A stretch of 64,000 nucleotides of DNA from Vibrio splendidus. Lineage in GTDB: Bacteria; Pseudomonadota; Gammaproteobacteria; Enterobacterales; Vibrionaceae. The DNA lies in contig NZ_LNRF01000001.1 of the NCBI RefSeq assembly GCF_001557875.1, forward strand, positions 1,054,001-1,118,000. Reading direction: 5' to 3'. Shown here piece by piece: positions 35,638-44,865 of the stretch (positions are counted from its first letter, which is position 1; every line of letters begins with the position of its first letter). A model generated the notes under the pieces. That model searched no databases and was not told where the DNA came from. It was given only the letters and a program-made list of their open reading frames with translations. A program made the translations under genes and the position numbers.

Positions 35638-37083
35638 ATGTCACACCGTTTTAATGAATATCGCTTACCACTTGAAAGCTCTCTGAAACATGCAGTGTCT
35701 TACCTAGAATCTTTAGCAGATAGACCGGTAGAGAAAGGTACAACCTCACAAGCTTTACGTGAATCTATCGGCGGAGACTTACCATTGCGACCAACAGACC
35801 CATCACAAGTGATTGATGAAATGGTAAAGAATGTCGATGCTGGTTTAATGGCTTCTGGTGGTGCACGTTTCTTTGGGTACGCGATTGGCAGTTCATTTCC
35901 TGCTTCACTAGCAGCAGATTGGCTAGTGAGTGCTTGGGACCAAAATGTGCCTTATTACGTTTCTAGCCCTGCTATGTCTGTTGTTGAAGAAACAGCGGCA
36001 GAGTGGATGGTTGAGCTATTAGGTTTAAATCAAGGTACGGCGGTAGGTTTCACTTCTGGTGCGCAAGAAGCTATATACACCGGTTTGATAACCGCCCGCA
36101 ATACACTGCTTGAACGTGCTGGTTGGGATGTAGTCACCAAAGGCTTGTTTGGAGCTCCTCGTATTAACGTTGTTGTCAGTGACCAAATCCACTCAACGAT
36201 AAAGCGCGCACTGTCAATGATTGGTATCGGTCTAGAAACAATCGTCAAAGTGCCAACAGACGATAACTTACGCATAATTCCAGACAACCTCAAAGCGACT
36301 ATTTCTGCGCTAGAAGGTCCAACTCTCGTTTGCGCACAGGCTGGCTGTATTGATTCAGGTGCATTCGACCCATTTAATGAACTGGCTGATGCCGTAGAAG
36401 CGCATGGTAATGCATGGCTACACGTAGATGGTGCAATTGGTTTATGGGCAGCAGCTAGTGATAAACAAAAATACCTGTTGAAAGGGATTGAGAGAGCAGA
36501 TTCTATTGATACGGATGGCCATAAATGGTTCAACATGCCGTATGACAGTGGAATGATCATCGTAAAAGACGCCGCTGCGCTATCTAAGGCAATGGGTGGA
36601 AGTAATATGGGTGACTACCTTAACGATGCAATGGAAAAACCAGATCGAAACGCAATTAACTTTGGTATTTCTGCATCAAGAAGAGCACGTGGCGTTCCGG
36701 TGTATGCAGCGTTCAAATCATTAGGTAAAGAAGGGATTGTTGAGCACATTGATCGTTGTACTGAACTAGCACAGCGTATGGCGAAAAAACTTTCTGCAGT
36801 AGAAGGCATCACGATTCTGAACGATGTTGTATCCAATCGTTTCTCAGCTCAATTTGGTCAAGGTGATGATATCTACCGCAATGAACTCACGGATCGAGTT
36901 GTTCACCGTTTGCAGGAAGAAGGAACACTATATCCATCAACTTCGGGCTACAAAGGCTTAAAGACGATGCTGTTCTCGGTTTTGAGTTGCCATACTTCGA
37001 TGGAAGATATTGACCTTTCTGCTGAAAAGATCATTGAAGCATACCTGACGGAGAAAGAATTGATGGATAATGCAGCATCTTAA
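35638..37083 (+). CDS. PLP-dependent group II amino acid decarboxylase
   Basis: The 481-aa protein belongs to the glutamate/aromatic/aspartate decarboxylase superfamily. The PLP lysine is Lys296 in DTDGHKWFN, preceded by the cofactor Asp in HVDGAIGLW and by the TSGAQEA ring-phosphate motif. The product would be an amine, but the substrate cannot be read from sequence; the spacing is closer to the aromatic/2,4-diaminobutyrate type than to GadB. A strong GAGGAATC site precedes the ATG. The AraC regulator upstream is a likely controller. A weak terminator follows. Confidence 0.85.
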   Translation: MSHRFNEYRLPLESSLKHAVSYLESLADRPVEKGTTSQALRESIGGDLPLRPTDPSQVIDEMVKNVDAGLMASGGARFFGYAIGSSFPASLAADWLVSAWDQNVPYYVSSPAMSVVEETAAEWMVELLGLNQGTAVGFTSGAQEAIYTGLITARNTLLERAGWDVVTKGLFGAPRINVVVSDQIHSTIKRALSMIGIGLETIVKVPTDDNLRIIPDNLKATISALEGPTLVCAQAGCIDSGAFDPFNELADAVEAHGNAWLHVDGAIGLWAAASDKQKYLLKGIERADSIDTDGHKWFNMPYDSGMIIVKDAAALSKAMGGSNMGDYLNDAMEKPDRNAINFGISASRRARGVPVYAAFKSLGKEGIVEHIDRCTELAQRMAKKLSAVEGITILNDVVSNRFSAQFGQGDDIYRNELTDRVVHRLQEEGTLYPSTSGYKGLKTMLFSVLSCHTSMEDIDLSAEKIIEAYLTEKELMDNAAS

Positions 37084-37102
37084 TTCATCCTTCAGAGAGT
37101 AA

Positions 37103-37123
37103 GTCCCAATTGAATATTGGGGC
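37103..37123 (+). terminator. terminator after the decarboxylase gene
   Basis: GTCCCAAT (37103-37110) pairs with ATTGGGGC (37116-37123) with one G-U pair, followed by TTTTTATT. Confidence 0.78.
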
Positions 37124-37203
37124 TTTTTATTAATTTTCATCTAATACATGAGTTATGGAATCCTCTGCTTATAGGGTTTTGAAAAATAATTATGGAGTTA
37201 ATT

Positions 37204-37767
37204 ATGAAATTTAAAGCTACGGTTTACCTATTGTTTTCATTCATATTAGTGGGTTGTTCTGGTTCATTGATCGTTGATGAGCACGTTATCTCTACCGATG
37301 GTGAACATCGATTATTTGAAATTGATAGAGGTTTCGAGTCCGTTGGCTATTTTGATTATACTAAGGTTAATAGTAATAATAACAGCGTGTTAAGTACAAA
37401 TCATACAAAGGTTAAAGTGTTTTTAAGTAACAGTGGTGAGACTATACTTACACAGATTTCGAATTGTAGTAACTGTGATTTTGATTTAAACCGTAAAGGC
37501 AACAAAATATTAAGCTACGCGAATACAAATCGAAATACGTTGATGGTTAACAGAAAAAACATTAGTGATTTATACAAGCTACATCCTAGTTATATTTCCA
37601 AATTAAATAAGTTGCTACCGGTGGGAGAACAAGTCGATAACATTAATAACTATTGTTTTGACTATTATGAGCTTCCTCAAAGAAGAAGCAATGTTAAAGT
37701 CGGAAAGCTCGAGTCTTGTGATATTCCTGTCTCGACAATATCAATGAAACACATCAAAGTAATATGA
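37204..37767 (+). CDS. hypothetical lipoprotein
   Basis: From the ATG at 37204 (GGAG 5 bases upstream) the product is 187 aa. It starts MKFKATVYLLFSFILVGC with the lipobox LVGC. The mature part is polar and Asn-rich, with a CSNCDFD cysteine pair and further cysteines near the end (NNYCFDYYE, LESCDIP). This suggests disulfides in the periplasm or on the surface. I do not recognise the family. An in-frame start at 37192 adds four residues and lacks a site. Confidence 0.7.
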   Translation: MKFKATVYLLFSFILVGCSGSLIVDEHVISTDGEHRLFEIDRGFESVGYFDYTKVNSNNNSVLSTNHTKVKVFLSNSGETILTQISNCSNCDFDLNRKGNKILSYANTNRNTLMVNRKNISDLYKLHPSYISKLNKLLPVGEQVDNINNYCFDYYELPQRRSNVKVGKLESCDIPVSTISMKHIKVI

Positions 37768-37803
37768 TGTGACGTCTCATTTAAGCAATGCTAAACGCAT
37801 CAG

Positions 37804-38124
37804 CTATTCACTATCTTGAGATGAATAAAATGCGGTTATGTCTTTCAAATCTTGATCATTGAGCTTACTTAGTTGTGCTTGCATCATATCTGCGTAGTCG
37901 CCTTGTCTGTCTCCGTTTTGATACGCTTTCATTGCATTAAAGAGATAGAGGGGATCTTGACCTGAAAGGTTTGGGTAGGTGCTATTAGTTGATGGGCTGG
38001 TGGGGTTATGGCAAAACACACAGCTTGGAGATTTCATTTTACCTAGAGCAGAGTTGCCAAAATCAGCAGCATGAAGGCTAGGCGAAAGGGTAAGCAAGAT
38101 CAAAGCGAAGGGATGGTAAGTCAC
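37804..38124 (-). CDS. periplasmic monohaem c-type cytochrome
   Basis: The preferred start is the GTG at 38124 with GGAG 7 bases upstream, which gives 106 aa. The signal peptide is FALILLTLSPSLHA, cleaved before ADFGNS. One CXXCH site (CVFCH) and a distal methionine in ADMMQAQLSKLNDQDL fit a class I cytochrome c of the c4/c5/c553 type. It would carry electrons in the periplasm. It lies beside the decayed ltaE/NUDIX remnants, and no partner gene is next to it. Confidence 0.82.
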   Translation of the reverse strand: MTYHPFALILLTLSPSLHAADFGNSALGKMKSPSCVFCHNPTSPSTNSTYPNLSGQDPLYLFNAMKAYQNGDRQGDYADMMQAQLSKLNDQDLKDITAFYSSQDSE

Positions 38125-38154
38125 GGTTTTACTCCAGTAAAAGCATGACAATAA

Positions 38155-38175
38155 AGCTTCCCCTTAGGGGAAGCT
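38155..38175 (-). terminator. stem-loop at the left edge of the decayed ltaE/NUDIX segment
   Basis: AGCTTCCCC (38155-38163) pairs with GGGGAAGCT (38167-38175). On the minus strand TTTATTGT follows. The terminator after intact ltaE (46100-46123) has a closely similar stem (AAAGCTTCCC with GGGAAGCTTT). This suggests the stem belonged to the decayed copy of ltaE. Confidence 0.6.
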
Positions 38176-38232
38176 CAAGGATTATTTGTTCTAGATGAAC
38201 ACTTAATATGGTTTATGGTGCTATTGGTGATT

Positions 38233-38285
38233 TCTTAGGCAAGTCGTGAGTCAATCGGAGCACCTAAACTTTTTGAAAACAGTTT
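38233..38285 (-). pseudogene. remnant of a threonine aldolase gene (ltaE)
   Basis: The plus-strand run CAATCGGAGCACCTAAAC (38252-38269) is identical to 46559-46576 inside intact ltaE. In the same minus-strand frame the remnant reads FSKSLGAPIDSRL, against LSKGLGAPIGSLL around the PLP lysine of the intact protein. Only about 50 bases are recognisable. No open frame remains, so this is a decayed fragment and not a gene. Confidence 0.8.
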
Positions 38286-38375
38286 TTCGCCGACGAGAAG
38301 AGTGCAGGGAGGTCTAGGTTTTCTGAGATCGGCTATTGTTGAGTTTTAGTATAGAAAACTACTAAGGGGAGCGGG

Positions 38376-38510
38376 GACCAAGCTTTGAAATGAAGTTGTA
38401 CTGTAATTTGTTTCCAGTTCTTATTGAGCCTTTGACGGTGAGGTGCGTCAGCTACTCCATCGTGCCTACGAGCCACTCTAAAAGCCATTTTAGGGGCAGG
38501 ATTGTCGTGG
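38376..38510 (-). pseudogene. remnant of a NUDIX hydrolase gene
   Basis: About 130 bases align with 47397-47530 of the intact NUDIX gene, including shared runs such as CCAAGCTTTGAAA and CCATCGTGCCT. In the NUDIX frame the minus strand reads KWLLEWLVGTME then a stop, against KWLLELPAGTME in the intact protein. A later YNFISKLG matches YSATSFQSLG. It has a stop codon, lost segments and no usable frame. It has the same orientation and order relative to the ltaE remnant as the intact pair. Confidence 0.82.
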
Positions 38511-38660
38511 CCAATAGAACGAGCCACAGCAACGAATAGCACGTAAATCTCTCAGAACAAAAACCGCCGCATTATCAATATTCTTAACGCAAATTAGTAA
38601 TCCATACCTACTAACTCTAAAATAAACCTATAGCGTGAAAAGGTGTATTGAAATGAATAT

Positions 38661-39350
38661 TCATATTTTGAATTTCATGTCTGGTTGTATAATGTTCTCT
38701 AAACTATTGATAAAATTTGCTTTTCTTATTGCTTCTTTTCGGTTACTGACGTTTATTTTTTTATATATGTTGTATACGTGTGTTTTTACCGTACTTTCTG
38801 AAATAAACAGTTCGTTTGATATTTCTAAATTTGAATCTCCTCTAATCACCCGTTTGAATATTTGAACTTCTCTTTTTGTAAGGCTAGATAGTATTACTTT
38901 CGACTTAAAAGTGTAATCGTGTCTATTAGATAAAATATGTGACATTAACTTTCTCGGTAACCACAAATCGTCATCACACACTGTTTTTAAACAACGGGTA
39001 AGATGATCAATAGGTGCGTCCTGATAGATGATCCCCTTTATATTAAACAAGTTGAATAGCTGTACTACGGTAATACTCTGTCCGGTAATGTCTGCAGGAA
39101 CATCATAGACTACCCATTTATTGGATTCTATTCTTGATAAGATGATGTTGATATCTTCGATATTTGCCAAGAGTAAGTAGCTAATAAGGACGACATCGAA
39201 AGTTTTATGGTTACTCGAGCGCCCAATGCTTGCCAAACATTCTCTGCTAAAAGAAAAGCCACTGTATTTTTCTATTTCGCGCTGAATAAACTGGTTGTTA
39301 ATACCGTTGTCACCAATTAGGAGCATGTGCTTTAAATTATTTCTATGCAT
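38661..39350 (-). CDS. LuxR-type regulator of the fimbrial locus
   Basis: The 229-aa protein has a C-terminal LuxR helix-turn-helix (about residues 155-215: LTKREVQIFKRVIRGDSNLEIS, SESTVKTHVYNIYKKINVSNRKEAI). The N-terminal region resembles a receiver-like fold as in CsgD and VpsT (LLIGDNGINNQFIQREI), but it lacks a clear phosphoacceptor aspartate set. It lies 95 bases downstream of the fimbrial tip gene on the same strand and probably regulates the fimbrial operon. Its base composition is AT-rich compared with the flanking housekeeping genes. Confidence 0.82.
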   Translation of the reverse strand: MHRNNLKHMLLIGDNGINNQFIQREIEKYSGFSFSRECLASIGRSSNHKTFDVVLISYLLLANIEDINIILSRIESNKWVVYDVPADITGQSITVVQLFNLFNIKGIIYQDAPIDHLTRCLKTVCDDDLWLPRKLMSHILSNRHDYTFKSKVILSSLTKREVQIFKRVIRGDSNLEISNELFISESTVKTHVYNIYKKINVSNRKEAIRKANFINSLENIIQPDMKFKI

Positions 39351-39445
39351 AACTTATCCCGAGCCTGGTAAATCAAGTTTTGATTCTATGACGTTGTGTT
39401 TTATAAAATTGAGCTCTGCGGCTTAGTTTTTACATAATTGCATAA

Positions 39446-40333
39446 TTATGGTTGCTGTGAAAGTCGAGGTTCAATAGAAATTTGTAATGTATCGTCATAT
39501 TTCCCTCCTGGTTTGTTCTCTGTTTCACCAATGACAAAATTCAAAGGAATAGGTTGACCAATCGTTGCGGAAAGACGTTGAATTCGCGCATCCAGTTGCT
39601 CAAGATTTATTCTGTCGCTATCGAGGGAAAGTTGGTATGGAATATCCCACTTAGTCTCATTAGATTCATGACGTAGCATTCCTTGATGGGATGATTCGAA
39701 TACGATGGTATAAGTTGTATTGCTTTGAACCCATAGGTTAGGTGCAGAGCGAATAATCTTGTTTGAATATAATGTCCCTAGATCAAGGTCATAATGTTGT
39801 TGGGTTAATCCATAAAAATGAATTTTCGCAGCAGGCGGAACGTTAACCGATACCGGGATGGAGCTAGGGCTAATTTCTACTTGTTTACTATCAGAGGTAT
39901 AAGAAGGCGAGACTTCCAATAACCCCCGATAGGTTCCTGATGCTAACCATTGTTTACTTGGGAAGCGCATTTGTATCGTTGCCGAAGGGCGGCTATCGGT
40001 TAATGATAAGTGCCATTGATTAGCCACCGGCATGCCAATCTGTCCACTCCACTCAAAGTTGAGTTTGTCTTGGTTTGCCCCTTTTAACGAGCGACTTGTA
40101 TCGTTAAGCTGCAAAATTAAGGTTAACTCGCATGGTTCGCCAATTATGTTCGCATCTATTCGGTAAGTGTTTATTGTTGCGAATGTGCCTGCGCTGAAAA
40201 CATCATATTGTGATTTCGATGAGACGGGTTGAATAGTCAACGCATTAGCTTCACACGCAAATGCATAAGGCAGGTGGTTTATGGCGAAGAGGAACAAGGA
40301 TCCCCAACGTACTTGCTTATTCAACATACACAT
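39446..40333 (-). CDS. fimbrial tip/minor subunit
   Basis: The 295-aa protein has a signal peptide (LFLFAINHLPYAFA) followed by CEANAL, then beta-rich sequence with a second cysteine (IGEPCELTL). The C-terminal half looks like a pilin domain. It is the last gene of the fimbrial operon and overlaps the usher gene by 17 bases, the usual place of a tip adhesin. No receptor can be inferred. Confidence 0.65.
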   Translation of the reverse strand: MCMLNKQVRWGSLFLFAINHLPYAFACEANALTIQPVSSKSQYDVFSAGTFATINTYRIDANIIGEPCELTLILQLNDTSRSLKGANQDKLNFEWSGQIGMPVANQWHLSLTDSRPSATIQMRFPSKQWLASGTYRGLLEVSPSYTSDSKQVEISPSSIPVSVNVPPAAKIHFYGLTQQHYDLDLGTLYSNKIIRSAPNLWVQSNTTYTIVFESSHQGMLRHESNETKWDIPYQLSLDSDRINLEQLDARIQRLSATIGQPIPLNFVIGETENKPGGKYDDTLQISIEPRLSQQP

Positions 40334-42809
40334 CTCCTAGTCTTATCAAATTGTCACTGCGTTCACTCAGGGAAATGATGGCTGACTCTTGCTCTTTAGT
40401 GTCTAGTACCAATTGATATTTACCTGGCTTTAATCCAGAGATAGCAAATATGCCGTTACGGTTGGTAAAGAAGTCAATTGGCAACTGTTTTGCCTCACCA
40501 AGGTAATGTGCTACACCAGCGACAAGTGAAATAGGGTTGCTACTTTGACGATCGAATAGCTTACCAATAACGGTTAATACAGCATCAGATCCAATCTGGA
40601 GTTGGAAGCCCCGTTTATAACCCGGCTTAATCCAAAAAGCGCCGTCGCCTAAGTCATACCCTGGCGGCAAGTTATCGACCTCGTAACTGACTAATTGGCC
40701 ATTATAAGCAACAAGGTCTGGGACCAAAGCACTTGCATCTCCTTTAAGATAAACGCGTGCGTACTGACCATCTTTTGTGGGATCGATAGCCACGTCATTC
40801 TCTTTAAGGCTCTTATGTTTGGTGACAATCGCAAATGCTTCGCGTACTGGTCTGCCGATTGCCACAGATGAACCAGCAAAAGCAAGTGAACTATTAATAG
40901 TCACGTCGGTACTGTGGTTTCGTGTTTCACCACTAATATCTTCAAGCCGTGAAGCGTGGGTCGCATTCAACTCATAGTGGTTTGCCGTGTAGTTAATTCC
41001 GGCATCCATATCAGCATCCGTTTCTTCGTTATTAATGACACTCGCAAACGCCGACACCCCTCCTGTGTTACCAATATTATTTTGATAGCTGTAATCTAAG
41101 GCGGCTTCATTGAGTTCTGTGGTGTATCGACCGACGACACGAGTTTGTCGACTAAGAGGCCAGCTAACGGTGACTGTCGTGCTGATATCATCGTCTTCGG
41201 TTGCGTTGTTCCGATAGTTAACGCGTGCGCTCCAGGTGGCGGGTGTATCAAACAGTCCGTCCGATAAACTCGGGCTAATCACCCAATAATCGTTCTCTTT
41301 GTCTACTCCTGAACGATAATTGAGCGTAATGGCGGCACGTAAGGACTGACCAAGATAAATGGAGCTGAATGCGGAGACATAATGAGTGGTTAAGTTGATA
41401 TCGATATCGGAAGCATCAAACCCTGAAACCCCAGTAAAATTGTTGGCCAGATATTCATAACTGAAACTCAGTTGTGGGGACAGCGTGTTCGTATTGGAAA
41501 ACTCCGCATCGAACGCAAATTTGTAAGCGTCGCCAGTTCCAAATGTAGGGTGTTCGCTACGAGAGGCAGTGAGTTCAGTGACGCCCCATGTAGAAGCGAA
41601 TAACGCGGTGGCACCATATTGATAAAGATCTTCACGGCTTTGAAGGTTAGTGCCCAACGTTAACCAGGGGCTAATACCCACAGCGATATAACCATGGAGA
41701 ATACGTTCGTCGGTTAGGTACTCTAGTTGTCCATTTTGTAATTCAGAAGGCGCTCCATACATGATGCTATATTCAAACTCACCGCTATTGAGCAAGTCGT
41801 TACCGGTTGCAATAGAAAACTCGATACGTTCTTCATTCCCGGAGCGATCGGTGATGACGAGTACAATATCATTGCTACCTTGCGCCAGGGGGATATCACT
41901 AAGGTTATAGCTACCAGCGCCTAAAGTTAATCTTTGGACTGCGATCCCATCTATATAGACATCGACATTTGAAGCGCGTTGGAGTGTGAATGTTTGATTG
42001 GCTCGTGGTCGTGCATTTCTGGTTGGAATGAGAGTGAAATCTCGAGTTAAGCCAATACCAAGTATGTCGGTACTGTCCTGAAAAGATTGACCACTGTTAT
42101 ACATATCGCCGAGCACAAGTCGTGTGCCTTGTTCGGCAAAGTCAATATTAAGACGAGACCCTTCTCTTACGTAGCGCGAATCTTGTGATGAGCTGTTTTC
42201 TAAATAGGATTCATATTCAAAGTTTAGAAAACCAATGTTGAGTGCTGAGTCAAACTGACTGCGATAGAGGTCCTGTCTTGACGAATTCTGATCGACATAT
42301 TGGCTCTCATTGGCGGAAAGGGCAAAGTTAACGTACCCACTAAACAAACTTGGCTCAGCATAGTTATAGAAATCATCTGCGCCGTTCATAGATAGTTGCT
42401 GGGTTAAGCTAAGTTCAGGCGGTACCGTCACGATGCATTCTAATGAAGAGAAATCGAAACTAAGGCCTAATCCTACGCTCTCAAAATCGTGCTGCGACAG
42501 CATCTTATCGTCTGTCGTGTCATTGAGTTTCCCAATACCTTCTTGAGTTACGACGGATGAAAGGAGAGAAAGCGTGCTTTCCTTCGGTAACAAAATTTCG
42601 TTGTTTGCGGTAATGATAATGTCTGCTTCCCCCAGTATGGTGTCACTTATCCTTAGCAAAGAGGTAAGTTGAATATCTCGCCCTGTTGGGTTCAAGACCA
42701 TTTTCTTGCCCCAAGCTGCGGGGCTTAAGGCGGCACAATAAAAAAGTACTAATCCCAAGACATATAAAACGTGCCACATCTTGTGATGGGTTTCAGTTTT
42801 CATGCCCAT
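40317..42809 (-). CDS. fimbrial outer-membrane usher
   Basis: The usher exports and assembles pilus subunits across the outer membrane. The 830-aa protein has a signal peptide (VLGLVLFYCAALSPAAWG), an N-terminal domain, a long beta-barrel with a plug-like segment (NVDVYIDGIAVQRLTLGAGSY NLSDIPL, here split by a space), and C-terminal beta domains ending in a carboxypeptidase-regulatory-like fold (FFTNRNGIFAISGLKPGKYQ). That C-terminus is like the CooC/TcfC (CS1-type) ushers. It overlaps the second chaperone gene by 17 bases and the tip gene by 17 bases. Confidence 0.85.
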   Translation of the reverse strand: MGMKTETHHKMWHVLYVLGLVLFYCAALSPAAWGKKMVLNPTGRDIQLTSLLRISDTILGEADIIITANNEILLPKESTLSLLSSVVTQEGIGKLNDTTDDKMLSQHDFESVGLGLSFDFSSLECIVTVPPELSLTQQLSMNGADDFYNYAEPSLFSGYVNFALSANESQYVDQNSSRQDLYRSQFDSALNIGFLNFEYESYLENSSSQDSRYVREGSRLNIDFAEQGTRLVLGDMYNSGQSFQDSTDILGIGLTRDFTLIPTRNARPRANQTFTLQRASNVDVYIDGIAVQRLTLGAGSYNLSDIPLAQGSNDIVLVITDRSGNEERIEFSIATGNDLLNSGEFEYSIMYGAPSELQNGQLEYLTDERILHGYIAVGISPWLTLGTNLQSREDLYQYGATALFASTWGVTELTASRSEHPTFGTGDAYKFAFDAEFSNTNTLSPQLSFSYEYLANNFTGVSGFDASDIDINLTTHYVSAFSSIYLGQSLRAAITLNYRSGVDKENDYWVISPSLSDGLFDTPATWSARVNYRNNATEDDDISTTVTVSWPLSRQTRVVGRYTTELNEAALDYSYQNNIGNTGGVSAFASVINNEETDADMDAGINYTANHYELNATHASRLEDISGETRNHSTDVTINSSLAFAGSSVAIGRPVREAFAIVTKHKSLKENDVAIDPTKDGQYARVYLKGDASALVPDLVAYNGQLVSYEVDNLPPGYDLGDGAFWIKPGYKRGFQLQIGSDAVLTVIGKLFDRQSSNPISLVAGVAHYLGEAKQLPIDFFTNRNGIFAISGLKPGKYQLVLDTKEQESAIISLSERSDNLIRLGDVYVE

Positions 42810-43479
42810 GGTAAGTGCCTATTGGTAAGTAATTTAAAGAAGAAGGGAAAGTAATAGTGGAGCGTGGTGGAATAAACTGCTCACCTAAAGCCTCATGTAC
42901 TCTTTGGCTCTGAGATTCGAGTCCTGTAAAGTGAAGTAACGACGTATAGGTAAATCGCGATCCTGAATTAGTGAGTGTTAGCTTGCCTTGTTCATCTATG
43001 CGCAATTTCACGTCAGGCTCTAACGACGATGAGTGAATGTGCAGCAACGCATTGTAGTGAACTTGTAAGTTGATACCGGTGGTTAAACCGATGGGTTTAT
43101 CTGTTCTCGCGTTGTTCTGTCCAATATTCACGGTACTGAAACGAATGAAATAACTTTGAGAGGTTTCGAGTGTTCTATTTCCCAACCATTGTATACGGAA
43201 TACTTGGCGTTCTCCGGGGGCTAACATCGCGGCTGGTGGAAACACAAACACCTCTTCACTCGCTAGCTCCGATGTCTCGAATGTACCATCAGATAAGAAT
43301 TTTAATCGACGAACGTTAGCTTCAAGTGGGAGAGCTTGTGTTGAGTTGTTAGTCACAACTAGCTGCGACGTTGCTCTGTGATCTGTGTTGAGCTCGATGA
43401 CGGTTGGAAACAGTGTTATGCCCAACGCCTGTGTGCATAGAAAGCAATAGACGAGCGTTCCCCAAATATAACGTCCCAT
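42793..43479 (-). CDS. periplasmic pilus chaperone (second)
   Basis: The 228-aa protein has a short signal peptide (LVYCFLCTQALG) and a PapD-like first domain (LFPTVIELNTDHRATSQLVVTNN, PPAAMLAPGERQVFRIQWLG). The C-terminal domain is more divergent. It begins two bases after the first chaperone stops. Two chaperones in one operon may serve different subunits. It lies directly before the usher, which it overlaps by 17 bases. Confidence 0.75.
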   Translation of the reverse strand: MGRYIWGTLVYCFLCTQALGITLFPTVIELNTDHRATSQLVVTNNSTQALPLEANVRRLKFLSDGTFETSELASEEVFVFPPAAMLAPGERQVFRIQWLGNRTLETSQSYFIRFSTVNIGQNNARTDKPIGLTTGINLQVHYNALLHIHSSSLEPDVKLRIDEQGKLTLTNSGSRFTYTSLLHFTGLESQSQRVHEALGEQFIPPRSTITFPSSLNYLPIGTYHGHEN

Positions 43480-43481
43480 TG

Positions 43482-44207
43482 CTATTGATCCTGCTCTATT
43501 TCAATCGTTAGGTTATTCACGTTGTAATTTTTAAGAGGCTGCATTTCAAAATAACGAGTGGAGTAGGGAAGGACTAAAGTTCCCGGAATACGCTTAGCGA
43601 TTTCTACACCTTTTAAATAGGTTGAGTTTCTACCATCAGATATTTTCCATGTTGTATTGGTTAATCGACCATAACTATTACCACTGTTAATTACTTCAAG
43701 AACCCATTTGTTCCTTTTGTCATTTTGTTCGATACTTTTTATTTCAAGGTGAGAAACCGTGTTCTGAGGTCGGACGTTGATAAGCGTATTAAACTGAAGT
43801 AAAAGACTTACTTGCCCTTGGTTGCTGCTTGCTCTTTGAACTTTCACTTGCTTAACCGCAACTCGATACGCTTTAGATTCTGTGATGGAAGGATCACCTA
43901 AATAGCGCACCATAATGGATTGCGATCGTCCAGGTTCAATAATTGCGGTCACTGGAATAACTAATAGCTCGTCATCAGCAGGAGTGGTGGTCTCTTTGCC
44001 ATATTTGTCCATTGTCATGTAGACCGGAGACAACTCAACCGTGAGTGGTTCTTGAGAAGAGTTCTCAACCCTCATGGTCATTTGAGCTCTTTTTCCAAGC
44101 GGTGTCATTTCCATAGACATAGGTTCTACTTTGAACGCATGAGCGGACAAACAAGTGAATGACAATAGGAAAAGAACGATCCATTTATGCATGCTCCATT
44201 GATACAT
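43482..44207 (-). CDS. periplasmic pilus chaperone (first)
   Basis: From the ATG at 44207 (GGAG 9 bases upstream) the protein has 241 aa. It has a signal peptide (WIVLFLLSFTCLSAHA) and the two immunoglobulin-like domains of pilus chaperones: FKVEPMSMEMTPLGKRAQMTMRVENSS is cut here to its key part MTPLGKR, followed by IEPGRSQSIMVRYLG and VLPYSTRYFEMQPL. It follows the major pilin gene after a stem-loop. It binds pilins in the periplasm and delivers them to the usher. Confidence 0.8.
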   Translation of the reverse strand: MYQWSMHKWIVLFLLSFTCLSAHAFKVEPMSMEMTPLGKRAQMTMRVENSSQEPLTVELSPVYMTMDKYGKETTTPADDELLVIPVTAIIEPGRSQSIMVRYLGDPSITESKAYRVAVKQVKVQRASSNQGQVSLLLQFNTLINVRPQNTVSHLEIKSIEQNDKRNKWVLEVINSGNSYGRLTNTTWKISDGRNSTYLKGVEIAKRIPGTLVLPYSTRYFEMQPLKNYNVNNLTIEIEQDQ

Positions 44208-44250
44208 AGCGAAGAGCTCCAAATTAAACTTATGTAGTTGAGATTGAGAT

Positions 44251-44283
44251 TAAGTCGGAGGCCAAATAATAGCCCCCGACTTA
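44251..44283 (-). other. stem-loop between major pilin and chaperone genes
   Basis: TAAGTCGGAGGC (44251-44262) pairs with GCCCCCGACTTA (44272-44283) at 11 of 12 positions. It lies directly after the pilin stop on the minus strand without a T-run. Such hairpins protect the major-pilin mRNA end and keep pilin levels above chaperone and usher, as known for other fimbrial operons. Confidence 0.6.
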
Positions 44284-44290
44284 TTAACCT

Positions 44291-44788
44291 CTAATTTGAG
44301 GTGATATTTACGGTTAATGTATCTGAGTAGCCACCTGCCCATGGGGAGGTTTCTGTCGTCACAATATCAATAGATGCAGCAACACCTGTCGCTAATGCGC
44401 CAGAACCTGCATAAGAATTACTGACTGAAACGTCATTTAGACCAGGGCCCCCTGGTGCATTAAGCGTGAAAGGAGCTAAGCCTGACGGGTTGAATGTTGC
44501 ATCATATGTAAGAGCGTAGTCTTCGCTATCGTCTGACTCTAGACCACCTTCAGCACTTGTCAGTGTCACCGTTGCACCATCGACGTCATTACACTTCATG
44601 TTAAGACCACTAACAGAAAGATTTTGAATTTGAGATACGTTACCAAAGTCCATCAGTTGCGTTGAAAGACCAGTAACTTCACATACAGGTGAAACAAAAC
44701 CCACTAATTGGACATCACCAGGAGCGGCTTGGACTTGAGCACCAAAGATAGCAGTGACTGTTGCTACGTAGAGTGTTAGCTTTTTCAT
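44291..44788 (-). CDS. major fimbrial subunit (pilin)
   Basis: From the ATG at 44788 (AAGGAA 7 bases upstream) the precursor has 165 aa with a signal peptide (LTLYVATVTAIFGAQVQA) cleaved before APGDVQ. Two cysteines (SPVCEVTG and MKCNDVD) would form the pilin disulfide. The rest is Gly/Ser/Thr-rich beta sequence ending in YSDTLTVNITSN, a typical donor/acceptor strand. A longer in-frame reading to 44869 has no signal at its start and is rejected. It is followed by a protective stem-loop. Confidence 0.75.
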   Translation of the reverse strand: MKKLTLYVATVTAIFGAQVQAAPGDVQLVGFVSPVCEVTGLSTQLMDFGNVSQIQNLSVSGLNMKCNDVDGATVTLTSAEGGLESDDSEDYALTYDATFNPSGLAPFTLNAPGGPGLNDVSVSNSYAGSGALATGVAASIDIVTTETSPWAGGYSDTLTVNITSN

Positions 44789-44865
44789 TAGAAATTCCTT
44801 TATCTTAAATGATTGGCTCGAATACTGCTGAGCGTTTGTTGTTCTGCAGATACATTGCAGAGTTT

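Noticed and set aside
38333..38542. 69-codon minus-strand reading frame between the cytochrome and LuxR-type genes
   Set aside because: It is in a different frame from the NUDIX remnant that covers the same bases, so it is a chance frame in decayed DNA.
38635..38865. 76-codon plus-strand reading frame with hydrophobic residues
   Set aside because: It is antisense to the LuxR-type gene; its hydrophobic look comes from the opposite strand of the helix-turn-helix coding sequence.
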